A stretch of DNA of 64,000 nt from positions 156,526,627 to 156,590,626 of the forward strand of contig NC_053036.3 in NCBI RefSeq assembly GCF_002575655.3. The letters run 5' to 3'. Source of the stretch: Aegilops tauschii subsp. strangulata. Taxonomy: Eukaryota > Streptophyta > Magnoliopsida > Poales > Poaceae. The notes under the pieces were generated by a model. That model did not search any database and was not told the DNA's origin. It saw only the letters and a program-made list of their open reading frames with translations. Below are positions 1-10,649 of this stretch, in pieces. Every line of letters starts with the position of its first letter. Position 1 is the stretch's first letter. The position numbers and the translations under genes were made by a program.

Positions 1-92
1 ACCCGAAATACATAAGGGCAAAAGAAGAAGGAAGACAATGACCTGGCTCGCTGATCTCTACTTTCTTGATGCATTGCTGCAGGCCGCGGGAA

Positions 93-755
93 CTAGTCTC
101 CGCAGCGAGCGGCGATGAGCTCTTTCGTGTCCTCAAGAGGCTCCTTGAGAGCATCCACGGATTCCTCCACCAGCCTTTGGCGCTCGATGCAGAGCATGTC
201 ATTCTCGTCCATAAGTTTCTTGATGATGACGCCGGTCCTCTTCAACAAGGCAGTGGTCTCCTCCTGCTGCTCCGCACTTCCAACGATCTTCGCCCTCAGC
301 AGGTCGCGTTCGGCCCGGAGCTTCGCATTGCCCTCACTTAGTTGCCGGATGACACTGGTAGCCTTCTCAAATGAGGCTTTCATGTCGTCCTACATCCTCG
401 CCCAGCTGGAGATCTGCATATGGACGATCGCATTCATGCGCGTGTAAGAGTCCTCGCCTGCCCGCGAGACATTTTCCCAGGCCGCCGCGGCGCCGGAAGA
501 CATCTCTGCTGCATTCGCGGCGCGGCGGGACATCTCTGCTGCTTCCACGGTACGGCTGAACCAGTCTGTTGCATCAACGATGTGGCGGGACCACCGTGCT
601 GCTTCGGCAGCACGACGGGACCTCTGTGCTGCTACGGCCGTGCGGCAGGACATGTCGGCTGCTTTCGCGGTGAGGCAGGACATCTCTCGTTCTTCCGCTT
701 CCATGCTCGCCTCTCCCTGGTGGTAATCTCTCGACCCAGAACTCACGCTGGCCAT
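93..755 (-). pseudogene. Coiled-coil protein with decapeptide repeats, inside the left CACTA-like element
   Basis: I do not recognise a named family. The frame starts at an ATG ending at 755 in a good context (CCATGGCC) and reads about 120 residues to a TAG at 390-392. It continues in the same frame for another 96 residues to a TAG at 93-95, so the internal stop looks like a nonsense mutation in one 220-residue product. The first half contains seven consecutive ten-residue units (474-683), each of pattern like MSRRAANAAE, encoded by 30-bp DNA repeats. The second half is heptad-rich (e.g. LRAERDLLRAKI, ENDMLCIERQRL) and should form a coiled coil. There are no membrane segments or enzyme motifs. 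It lies just inside the transposon terminus and may be an accessory or captured gene. An intron could extend it leftwards. Confidence 0.45.
474..683 (-). repeat. Seven tandem 30-bp units encoding decapeptides
   Basis: Exactly 30-bp units run in register with the minus-strand reading frame. The typical plus-strand unit begins GACATCTCTGCTGC and ends in a GC-rich CGGCG-type stretch. Each gives ten residues centred on an Ala/Arg-rich core. A weaker eighth unit lies at 444-473. Confidence 0.75.
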
Positions 756-844
756 GGCAGATGCAAGGAAACAATGATGAATGACTTATTTGTTTTTGTG
801 GATGAGGAGTTGAGGAGGAATGTGCAATCATCTTGGAGTAGCAG

Positions 845-853
845 TATTTATAA
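845..853 (-). promoter_or_regulatory. Putative TATA box for the decapeptide-repeat gene
   Basis: The minus strand reads TTATAAATA about 90 bases upstream of the ATG at 755, an appropriate spacing for a plant promoter with a short leader. Prediction from sequence only. Confidence 0.4.
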
Positions 854-1159
854 CCGAGTACTAATACGCTCCTAAGTGGGAAACCGTTTAGGTTTTGATC
901 GGTGTGAACAGGTTTGCAATTAAGTATAGCGTGGTAGTAATTTGGAATGTGATGGGAAGCAGGCTCAAAATTTATTGATGGTTCTATAATTTCTAAGTGC
1001 GACACTATTCCCGGACGGCGTAACATGGGCATGCTTTCTCGGCCGCGTACGTGGCGTTTGCACCATAGGGTGCACCGCAATAGGCAATGTTAGCACACAT
1101 CTTGTTCGAAGAACCGTGCGCACTCGTTATTACCATCACGCACGCTTCTTTTAATTAGA

Positions 1160-1580
1160 ATGTGTGCCCGTCTAGCGCACACACGTTGATCTGTCTAACT
1201 GTTTCGGTTTGTTGTGGCTAATCGCATACAGTTCATCCGTGTGAAGTGTATGCCATCAATTGCAGACACTTTGATCTGGCTGACCGTTTCTGTTATGTTG
1301 CCTAATCACAAACAATTAATCCTTCTGAAGTGTATGCCCTCAATCACACACACCTTTATCTAGCTGCCCGTTTCTGTTGTTCCGCCTCATCACAAATAGT
1401 TAATTCGACTGAACTGTATGCGGTATATCGCACACGCCTTCATTTGGCGGCCCGTTTCTGTTCTTCTTCCTCATTGCAAACAGTTAATTGAACTGAACCA
1501 TATGCCCTGCATCGCACACGCAACTAAAATCGGAAGATGTTTGATGGTCCGCCATTGCAACCGTTTTGCATCTTTTTTGA
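1160..1580. repeat. Subterminal array of degenerate ~84-bp direct repeats
   Basis: At least four copies of an 80-95 bp unit follow one another. Each contains a CGCACAC-like block, then CCGTTTCTGTT, then CTCATCACAAA, then AGTTAATT, then GAACTGTATGC. Copies begin near 1165, 1255, 1340 and 1425, with a partial one near 1507. Such arrays near CACTA ends are the usual binding region of the element's TNPA-type protein. The remaining sequence from 756 to 1160 shows no gene. Confidence 0.6.
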
Positions 1581-1678
1581 TGTTTTTTTACATCACCGTT
1601 TGCGATTAATGCATCGCACACAGTTTCGTCAAAGGGTCTCTGATCCTAATGTCGCGTTAGCAGCATCCTGCAGTAGTG

Positions 1679-3370
1679 GTTGCATGGAAAACAAAAAAAA
1701 TTGTACGCACACGCAAGATCTATCAAGGAGATGCATAGAAACGAGAGGGCGAGAGTCTGTCTACGTACCTCGTAGACCTTAAGCAGAAGCGTTTGACAAC
1801 GCGGTTGATGTAGTCGAACTTCTTCGCGTTCCAACCGATTGAGCACCGAACGTACGACACCTCCGTGTTCAGCACACCTTCAGCTCGATGACGTCGTTCG
1901 CCTGCTTGATCCAGCAAGACGGCGAGGTAGTGGATGAGTTCCTGCAGCACGACGGCGTGGTGACAGTTATGGTGAAGTGATCTCTGCAGAGCTTCACCTA
2001 AGCACCACAAAAATATTACCGGGGGTGTAAACGGTGGAGGGGGTGCCGCACACGGCTAGGCAATTGTCTGTTGTGTGCTAGGCACCCCCTCCCACATATA
2101 TATAGGTGGGAGTGAGGGAGGAGCATCTAAGGGGGGCGCCCAAGAATTAGGAATCCTGCTTGGGATCTCTTCCAAGCTGCGCCCCCTGCCTTCTATAGGT
2201 GTGGGGGGAAGGTAGGGGAGGGTTTGCCCCCCCTTTCCTGTCTCTAATGAGAGGGAAATGCAGGAGGGGCTAGCCCTCCCCCTTTCCTTCCCTAGGGCTG
2301 GCCGACCAAAGAGAGAGGCGCACCAGCCTCCTGTGGGCTGGTCTGTCCCTCCCTTGGCCCATTAAGCCCATATCACCTACTGGGGCGTCCGGAACCCCTT
2401 CCGGTGACCCGATGGTTACCCGGTGCATCCCGAAACCCTTCTGGTGTCCTAATACCATGGACCTATATATCAATCTTTACCTCTCGACCATTTAGAGACT
2501 CCTCGTCATGTCCGTGATCTCATCCAGGACTTCGAACAACATTTGGTCACAAAATCAAATAACTCATATAACACTATATCGTCAACGAATGTTAAGCATG
2601 CGGACCCTACGGGTTCGAGAACTATGTAGACATGACCGAGGCACCTCTTCGGTCAATAACCAATAACGGAACCTGGATGCCCATATTGGCTCCTACATAT
2701 TCTACAAAGATCTTTATCGGTCGAACCGTTCTGAGAACATACGTAATTCCCTTTGTCCATCGGTATGTTACTTGCCCGAGATTCAATCATCATATCTTCA
2801 TACCTAGTTCAATCTCATTACTGGCAAGTCTCTTTACTCGTTCCCTAATAGAGGGCCTAGAGATACCTCTCCCATACTCTGTGTGACAAATCCTAATCTC
2901 GATCTATGCCAACTCAACAAACACCTTCCGAGATACCTGTAGAGCATCTTTAGGATCACCCAGTTACGTTATGACGTTTGATAGCACACAAGGTATTCCT
3001 CCAGTATCCGGGAGTTGCATAATCTCATAGTCGAAGGAATATGTATTTGACATGGAGAAAGCAATAGCAATAAACTGCACGATCAATATGCCAAGCTAAC
3101 GGATGGGTCTTGTCCATCACATCATTCTCCTAATGATGTGATCCCATTATCAAATTACAACACATGTCTATGGTTAGGACACCTTAACCATCTTTGATCA
3201 ACGAGCTAGTCTAGTAGAGGCTTACTAGGGACACAGTATTTTTTATGTATTCACACATGTATTTAAGTTTCCGGTCAATACAATTCTAGCATGGATAATA
3301 AATTTTTATAATGATTTAGGAAATATAATAATAACCATTTTATTATTGCCTCTAGGGCATATTTCCATCA
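1679..3370 (-). repeat. Angela-1: 3' LTR of an Angela/BARE-type Copia element
   Basis: Read on the minus strand this begins TGATGGAAATATGCCCTAGAGG, the conserved start of Angela/BARE LTRs, and it ends near the CATGCAA block that normally follows the terminal GTTCCCCAACA. That terminal dozen bases is missing because the CACTA-like element ends at 1678. The body is clearly related to the Angela-2 LTRs at 21539-23266 and 59197-60802. Short open frames inside it are not genes. The element reads right to left; its 5' LTR is not in the window. Confidence 0.85.
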
Positions 3371-3666
3371 GTTTCCCACTTGCACTAGAGTCAATAATCT
3401 AGTTCACATCGCCATGTGACAAACACCCAAAGAGTTTACTAGAGTCAATAATCTAGTTCACATCGCCATGTGATTAACACCCAAAGATTATTAAGGTGTG
3501 ATCACGTTTTGCTTGTGAGAGAGGTTTAGTCAACGAGTTTGCTACATTCAGATCCGTATGTATTTTGCAATTTTCTATGTCTACAATGCTCTGCACGGAG
3601 CTACTCTAGCTAATTGCTCCACTTTCAGTATGTATCCAGATTGAGACTCAGAGTCATCTGGATTAG
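3371..3666 (-). pseudogene. Angela-1 internal remnant: polypurine tract and end of RNase H
   Basis: Immediately inside the LTR the minus strand carries CAAGTGGGAAAC, the polypurine tract. Beyond it is a degenerate match to the end of the Copia RNase H region seen in Angela-2 at 23300-23760 (same order of landmarks, with an internal deletion). It stops abruptly at 3667 where the Athila LTR begins. No open frame survives. Confidence 0.7.
3384..3490. repeat. 54-bp tandem duplication beside the Angela-1 polypurine tract
   Basis: A unit beginning ACTAGAGTCAATAATCTAG occurs at 3384 and again at 3438, nearly identical over about 50 bases. Angela-2 has only one copy at the equivalent place (23280 onward), so this is a local duplication. 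Confidence 0.8.
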
Positions 3667-5186
3667 TGATGACCCACAAGTATAGGGGATCTATCGTAGT
3701 TCTTTCGATTAGTAAGAGTGTCGAACCCAACGAGGAGTAGAAGGAAATGACAAGCGGTTTTCAGCAAGGTATTCTCTGCAAGCACTAAAATTATCGGTAA
3801 CAGAAAGTTGTGTGATAAGATAATTCGTAACAGGTAACAAGTAACAAAAGTAACTAAGGTGCAGCAAGGTGGCCCAATCCTTTTGGTAGGAAAGGACAAG
3901 CCTGGACGAACTCTTATATAAAGCGAAGCGCTACCAAGGACACATGGGAATTGTTGTCAAGTTAGTTTTCATCATGCTCATATGATTCGCGTTCATTACT
4001 TTGATAATTTGATATGTGGGTGGACCGGTGCTTGGGTGCTGTCCTTCCTTGGACAAGCCTCCCACTTTTGATTAACCCCTCTCGCAAGCATCCACAACTA
4101 CGAAAGAAGAATTAAGGTAAACCTAACCATAACATGAAACATATGGATCCAAATCAGCCCCTTACGAAGCAACGCATAAACTAGGGTTTAAGCTTCTCTC
4201 ACTCTAGCAACCCATCATCTACTTATCACTTCCCAATTCCTTCCCCTAGGCCCAAACAATGGTGAAGTGTCATGTAGTCAATGTTCACATAACACAACTA
4301 GAGGAAAGACAACATACATCTCATTAAAATATCGAACGAATACCAAATTCACATGATTACTTATAAAAAGACTTCTCCGATATCCTCAGGAACAGACGTA
4401 ACTACTCACAAAGCATATTCATGTTCATAATCATAGGAGTATTAATTATCTTTAAGGATCTGAACATGTGATCTTCCACCGAATAAACTAACTAGCATCA
4501 ACTACAAGGAGTAATCAACACTACTAGCAACCCACATGTACCAATCTAAGGTTTTGAGACAAAGATCAGATATAAGAGATGAGCTAGGATTTGAGAGGAG
4601 ATGGTGCTGGTGAAGATGTTGATGGAGATTGACCCCGTCTCGATGAGAGGATCGATGGTGATGACAGTGGCGATGATTTCCCCCTCCCGGAGGGATGTTT
4701 CCTTGGCAAAACAGCTCCTTCGGAGCCCTAGATTGGTTCTGCCCAGGTTCGGCCTCACGGCAGCGCTTCATCCCGAAAGCTTCCTTCTGAATTTTTCCAG
4801 GTCAAAACACACCATACAGCAGAAGATGGGCGTTGGGGGCCTGCCGGGGGGCCAACAACGACGGGGGGCACGCCCGGGGGGTAGGGCGCGCCCTCCACCC
4901 TTGTGGCTGGCTGGTGGCCCCCTTTGGTACTTCCTTGGCCCAATATTTTTTATTTATTCCAAAATGATTCTCCGTGAAGTTTTAGGACTTTTGGAGTTGT
5001 GCAGAAATGGTCTCTAATATTTGCTCCTTTTCTAGTCCAAAATTCCAGCTGCCGGCATTCTCCCTTCTTCATGTAAACCTTATAAAATAAGATATAATAG
5101 GCATAAGTATTGTGATATAACGTGTAATAACAGCCCATAATGCAATAAATATCAATATAAAAGCATGATGCAAAATGGACGTATCA
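3667..5186 (-). repeat. Athila-lineage 3' LTR (1520 bp)
   Basis: Begins TGATGACCCACAAG and ends GACGTATCA on the plus strand, so it has TG..CA ends in either direction. The flanking ATTAG (3662-3666) would be the left target copy; the right copy is off window. Short open frames around 4502-5138 are noise within the LTR. Confidence 0.88.
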
Positions 5187-5200
5187 ACTCCCCCAAGCTT
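5187..5200 (-). other. Polypurine tract of the Athila element
   Basis: The minus strand reads AAGCTTGGGGGAGT directly upstream of the 3' LTR, the expected primer site for plus-strand DNA synthesis. It fixes the minus orientation of the element. Confidence 0.85.
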
Positions 5201-6339
5201 AGACCTCGCTTGTCCTCAAGCGAAACCCGATATCGAAAAATATGACCACATGTCTAGAGATAGAGGTTTCGATAAAATAAAATACAGACATGAGGGCATC
5301 ATGATCATCTTTATAACAGCAACATATATTGTCATATAATTTCTTATGTTAAAGTAACAATTCGTCACAAGGTAGAGTATGAATCAGAAACTTCATTGAA
5401 AACAAACAAACTATGATCTCAGTCATTGAAGCAACTTCAATTTATCATAACATCGGAAAGAGTCAATATAAGAGCTTTTTAGCAAGTCCACATACTCAAC
5501 TATCATTTAGTCTTTCACAATTGCTAACACTCACGCGATACTTATGGGTTCAAAGCTTCAATCGGACACAGAGAAAGATAGGGACTTATAGTTTCACCTC
5601 CCAACCTTTTACCTCAAGGGTAATGTCAACAATAATACTATATGAAAACCTACATCCGAGTGGATATGTATATATCTGGATCTCTCCAACACATAGTGCT
5701 TGCCAAAGGAAAAAGTGTAAAAAGGAAAGGTGAAGATCACCATGACTCTTGTATAAGGGTAGGAGGTAAAAGTAAAAGTTAAGCCCTTCGCAGAGGGAAG
5801 CAGAGGTTGTCACGCTCTTTCATGGTTGGATGCACAAAATCTTAGTGAAAAAGAACGTCACTTTATATTGTCGCTTGTGATAAAGACCTTTATTATGCAG
5901 TCTGTCACTTTTATTTCTTCCACACCATAAGTTCGTATAAAGCTTATTTTCTGCACACTAATAGATCATACATATTTAGAGAGCAATTTTTATTGCTTGC
6001 ACCGATGACAACTTACTTGAAGGACCTTACTCAATCCATAGGTAGGTATGGTGGACTCTCATGGCAAAACTGGTTTAAGGGATGTTTGGAAGCACAAGTA
6101 GTATATCTACTTGGTGCAAAGAATTTGGCTAGCATGAGAGGGAAAGGCAAGCTCAACATGTTGGATGATCCATGACAATATAACTTTTATTCGGATATAA
6201 GAAAACATAACCCACTATGTTGTCTTCCTTGTCCAATATCAACCTTTTTAGCATGTCATATTTTAGTGAGTACTCACAATTACAAAAGATTTCCAAGATA
6301 GTATATTTATATGTGAGGCCTCTCTTTCTTTATTACTTC
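5201..6339 (-). other. Athila 3' noncoding region, distal part
   Basis: AT-rich sequence without a supportable gene. It continues without loss at 15381, after the Sirevirus, with one ACTTC on each side. Confidence 0.75.
6335..6339. other. Target-site duplication ACTTC (left copy) of the Sirevirus
   Basis: ACTTC precedes the 5' LTR and recurs at 15376-15380 after the 3' LTR. It proves that both LTRs belong to one insertion. Confidence 0.9.
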
Positions 6340-6764
6340 TGAAAGCACAAGTGCTCCCTGGGTGATTTTGGTAATTAATGTCAACATATCTCTTGTTGGA
6401 CTAATGCTTCTACCTAATATGTTTCAGATAAGTTAAAAAATGGAGTGGCATGGACTAGAGGATGTGGAACCCCTTCAAGGTGCTGAGGACAAAGGATTGG
6501 CTCAAGCTCAAAGCTCAGGACTCTACATTTTCTATTTTAGTGGTCCAAGATCACATTGAGTCCATAGGAAAGCCAATACTATTAAGAGGGGATGAGGTGT
6601 TGCTTAATGGCTTGCTTGCTCAAAGTGCTCAATGATATGCTCCAAATACCCTTAACTACTTTCTCACATCCACATATGTCCCAAACCAAAAGTCAAACTC
6701 GGCCCCATCGAAACTTTCTATCCGGCGCCAACGAGTTCAGTTGACATATCCACTGCCAGAAACC

Positions 6765-7064
6765 CTAATCGGTTCGGTCTCACCGATGGGATATCGGTCT
6801 CACCGAGATGGGCTTGCAAACTCTCTGTTGCCTATTGCAATAATTTTGGTCCCACCGAGATATGCAATCGGTCCCGCCGAGTTTGCTTGGCCAACTCTCT
6901 GTTTTGCTTATTACCCAAATCGGTCCCACCGAGTTTGTGTAATCGGTCAAACCGAGTTCAGGCTTTACCTTAACCCTAGCACATCGGTCCCACCGAAAGG
7001 CCTAACGGTCACATTATGACCTAAATTGGTCTGACCGAGTTTCACGATTCGGTCCCACCGAGTT
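6765..7064 (+). promoter_or_regulatory. Array of TCGGTC-N-ACCGA quasi-palindromes upstream of the LTR TATA box
   Basis: About nine copies of a 12-13 bp imperfect palindrome of form CGGTCNNACCG lie in 300 bp, ending roughly 40 bp before the TATA box. The same array appears in the 3' LTR (about 14205-14525) and in the Maximus LTR (about 61220-61615). CGG/CCG-armed palindromes in the upstream part of LTRs are established for Sireviruses; the regulatory role is inferred. Confidence 0.7.
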
Positions 7065-7103
7065 TGGTAAATTATGTGTAACGGTTAGATTTTGTGTGGA
7101 GGC

Positions 7104-7111
7104 TATATATA
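7104..7111 (+). promoter_or_regulatory. TATA box of the Sirevirus 5' LTR
   Basis: TATATATA within GGCTATATATACCCC, at the end of the palindrome array. Identical boxes occur in the 3' LTR (14563-14570) and in the Maximus LTR (61663-61670). Confidence 0.75.
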
Positions 7112-7920
7112 CCCCTCCACCCACTCTTCATTCGTGGACAGAGCCATCAGAACATGCCTACACTTCCAACATACATTTTCTGAGAGAGAACCACCTACAC
7201 TTGTGTTGAGGTCAAGATATTCCATTCCAACCACATAAATCTTGATCTCTAGCCTTCCCCAAGTTGCTTTCCACTCAAATCATCTTTCCACCAAATCCAA
7301 TCCTATGAGAGAGAGTTGAGTGTTGGGGAGACTATCATTTGAAGCACAAGAGCAAGGAGTTCATCATCAACACACCATTTGTTACCTCTTGAAGAGTGGT
7401 GTCTCCTAGATTGGCTAGGTGTCACTTGGGAGCCTCCGTCAAGATTGTGGAGTTGAACCAAGGAGTTTGTAAGGGCAAGGAGATCGCCTATTCGTGAAGA
7501 TCTACCCGAGTGAGGCAAGTCCTTCATGGGCGACAACCATGGTGGGATAGACAAGGTTGCTTCTTCGTGGACCCTTCGTGGGTGGATCCCTCCGTGGACT
7601 CGCGCAACAGTTACCCTTCGTGGGTTGAAGTCTCCATCAACGTGGATGTACGATAGCACCACCTATCAGAACCACGGATAAAAAATCTCCGTGTCTCCAA
7701 ATTGCGTTTGCACACTCCAATCCCATCCCTTTACATTCTTGCAACTAGCATGCTTTACTTTCCGCTGCTCATATACTCTTGTCATGCTTGCTTGATATGT
7801 ATTGTGAATGGTTAAACTTGTGCCAAAACTCCACATCAACTTAAGGAAATTAAAAGCTGCTACTTTTCTTCTTAGAGTCTATTCACCCTCCTCTAGACAC
7901 CTCTTCTCGATCCTTTCAAT

Positions 7921-7932
7921 TGGTATCAGAGC
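7921..7932 (+). other. Primer-binding site (initiator-tRNA-Met type)
   Basis: TGGTATCAGAGC starts two bases after the 5' LTR and matches the conserved Copia primer-binding site complementary to the 3' end of initiator tRNA-Met. Confidence 0.9.
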
Positions 7933-7973
7933 TTTGGTCTCCATTGCTTTGGTTTAATCACCATTGGAGGAAG

Positions 7974-9383
7974 ATGGATGAGTCTACGTTGGGGAGTCTT
8001 AGACGTAGAGTTCCTATTCTTGATAGAGAGTTCTTTCATGAGTGGCAAAATGAAATGCTTGAGATTTTCAATGAATATCATTTGAACAAGTACATTACTA
8101 GCCCATGTGCACCTCATGTTGATCTGTTGCATCCTACCCTTGATGAGTCTATTGACATGATCCGCAACCTTAAAGTTGTTAATCTTATCACTAGAGGCTT
8201 GCCTAGAAACTTGATTGGATGTTTGCCTACTCTTGATTGTGCCTACACTATATGGAGATTTCTTGAGGAAAGATTTCCAAACTATTCCTTGCAAAACCTA
8301 GATGAAATTCTTCATAAGTCTATTGCCTTGAGTAAGATGAATTCTAGTGATCCTAGCTTTGGTGATTGTCTATTTGAGCTTACCAATCTCATGCGTGCCA
8401 AAGGAAATGTTGGAATCATTAGCAATATCATATCCGAAGCTATTATAATTCATAAAGGTGACCATTGTGATGATCATTTATATAATGAATTACCCTCTCT
8501 AGGAATTGATCAAATACAAGACAATGTTGGACATGGATACTATGATGAGGATGATGATAGTGACTATGATCTTGACGATGCGATGAGACACTTTGGTCTT
8601 ATGGCTAATCTTCGCGGCTACATGGGTGGAGGAATGGAATGGGTCCTTGATAGTGGATGTACTGATCATATGACTGGAGACAAAGATACGTTTCGTGAGC
8701 TTGCTGAAAATGATGGCCCTCGAAAGTATGTCACTTTTGGTGATAACTCAAAGGGTAAGGTGGTTGGCCTCGGTAAGGTGGCCATCTCACATGATAGCTC
8801 CATACAAAACGTCATGCTCTTTGAATCTCTTGGGTACAATTTACTTTCAGTATCTAGACTTGCTGATTTCGGTTTCAATGTCCTATTTACTGACGTAGAT
8901 TGCCATGTGTTTCGAAGAGACAATCATAAAATGGTCTTTACCAGTATACGTAGAGGTGATCTTTACATTGTTGATTTCAGTAAAAAGGCTCAACCTAGAA
9001 CTTGCTTAATTGCTAAATCTTCTAAAGACTGGTTGTGGCATAGAAGGTTAGGTCATTTGGGCATGCGAAATCTTGATAAGATTATTAAAGGTGATCATAT
9101 CCTTGGAGTAAAAGATGTTATATTTGACAACGATAGACTTTGTAGTGCTTGTCAAGCAGGAAAACAAGTTGGAGGGAGTCACCCCGTGAAGAACATCATG
9201 ACCACGAGAAGACCACTCGAGCTACTTCATATGGATCTCTTTGGTCCCAATGCCTACAAGAGTCTCGGTGGTAACTCATTTGGTCTAGTCATAGTCGATG
9301 ATTTTTCAAGATTTACGTGGGTGTTCTTTCTTGATGACAAATCGCAGGTCCAAAAGATCTTCAAACACTTCGCTCAATTTTAA
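7974..9383 (+). pseudogene. Sirevirus gag-protease-integrase N-terminal half (ends at premature TAA)
   Basis: The start is taken as the ATG at 7974, just downstream of the primer site. Residues 1-215 are a gag-like segment that lacks any CX2CX4HX4C zinc knuckle and passes through an acidic run directly into the aspartic protease motif VLDSGC (catalytic Asp near residue 226). Then follow the GAG-pre-integrase block (WHRRLGHLG with CSACQAGK, forming the HHCC zinc site, about residues 350-405) and the first integrase catalytic Asp (HMDLFGP, about residue 420). A TAA at 9381-9383 interrupts the integrase; the same frame continues at 9384. Compared with the Maximus gag at 62544 onward, gag is short, consistent with internal deletion of the knuckle region. 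Confidence 0.85.
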
Positions 9384-10649
9384 GTGAAGATCAAGAAGGT
9401 TCGGAGCGACAACGAAGGAGAGTTCAAGAACGCAAATGTGGATACCTTTCTTGACGAAGAGGGGATTTCACATGAGTTCTCGGCTACGTACACACCTCAA
9501 CAAAATGGAGTTGTTGAGAGGAAGAACCGGACTCTTATTGAGATGGCAAGAACGATGCTTGATGAGTACAAGACTCCAAAACACTTTTGGGCAGAAGCGG
9601 TTGAGATAGCTTGTCATGCAACAAATCGCTTGTATCTTCACAAGCTACTCGGCAAGATGGCATACGAGCTTCTCACCGGTAACAAACCCCAAGTTGGATA
9701 CTTTCGAGTATTCGGCTCAAAGTGTTACATTCTTGATAAGCATCATCGTTCTAAATTTGCTCCTAAATCTCATGAAGGTTTCCTACTTGGTTATGGCTCA
9801 AACTCCCACACTTACCGTGTCTACAACAATTTCACCCGAAAGGTTGAAGAGACGGTAGATGTGAAGTTTGATGAATCTAACGGCTCGCAAGTAGAGCAAT
9901 TGCCAATTGATGTAGGAGATAAAGACCCTTTGGAAGCAATCCAAGACTTGTCTATTGGCAAGATTCATCCAATGGAGGTGAAGGAGAGTACCTCGTCTGT
10001 CCAAGTGGAAGCTTCCACCTCACGAAAAGGTGAACCAAGAGTTGATATGGAAGCATCCACAAGTGGGACACACCAAGACGAAGAAATCGAGGAAGTACAC
10101 CAAGATGCACATCAACAACCTCCTTATCCACCACGACAAGAGAATGACAACGTCAACAATGAAGAAGGCCAAGAAGAAGAACAAGATGAAGAAGATGTTC
10201 CACCCCGAGCCAAGCAAAAGCTCCCACGAGTTCGAGCAAGAGTCGCCAAAGACCATCCCGTCGAGAAAATCTACAATGATATCCAAACCGGGAGAATCAC
10301 TCGCTCTAAAACTCGTTTGGCTATCTTTTGTGAACATTATTCATTCATCTCTAGCATTGAACCTATGAAGGTTGAAGAAGCATTGGAAGATCTGGATTGG
10401 ATAAACGCTATGCATGAAGAGCTACACAACTTTGAGAGAAATCAAGTGTGGACATCTGTTGAGAAGCCCGACAACAACCACAACATCATCGATACCAAAT
10501 GGGTGTTTCGCAGCAAGCAAGATGAAGATGGACAAGTAGTTTGCAACAAAGCACGTCTCGTCACCCAAGGCTACACTCTAGTCGAAGGTATGGACTATGG
10601 TGAGACATATGCCCCCGTTGCTAGACTTGAGTCCATTCGCATATGCTAA
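9384..10649 (+). pseudogene. Sirevirus integrase C-terminal half, linker and start of reverse transcriptase
   Basis: Same frame as the preceding ORF after its TAA. It supplies the second and third integrase catalytic residues (Asp in RSDNEGEF, Glu in NGVVERKNRT), then the Copia integrase C-terminal block (GYGSNSHTYRVYN), an acidic, Gln-rich linker of about 150 residues, and the first RT blocks (WINAMHEEL, WVFRSKQDEDG, YAPVARLESIR). The frame stops at 10647-10649 because a short deletion, apparently about 11 bases after the codons for ESIRI, shifts the frame. The next ORF resumes RT immediately. Confidence 0.85.

Larger units (their letters stand above)
1..1678. mobile_element. Terminal part of a CACTA-like DNA transposon (left end off window)
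   Basis: The stretch ends at 1678 in TAGTG, the reverse complement of CACTA, and the next base resumes an Angela-type LTR that lacks only its first dozen bases. Inward from that end lies an array of degenerate direct repeats (about 1160-1580), the usual subterminal architecture of CACTA elements, and then a gene reading away from the end. The likely 3-bp target copy is GTT at 1679-1681; its partner and the other terminus are outside the window. The CACTA call rests on the terminal pentamer, the subterminal repeats and the clean junction. No transposase is visible here, so it could be a non-autonomous member. Confidence 0.55.
6340..7918 (+). repeat. Sirevirus 5' LTR
   Basis: Starts TGAAAGCACAAG and ends GATCCTTTCA. 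It contains the palindrome array (about 6765-7064), a TATA box and transcribed leader. The small open frames in it have no support as genes. Confidence 0.9.

Noticed and set aside
4502..5138. Frames in the Athila 3' LTR
   Set aside because: No domain, overlapping on both strands, and located in U3/R sequence.
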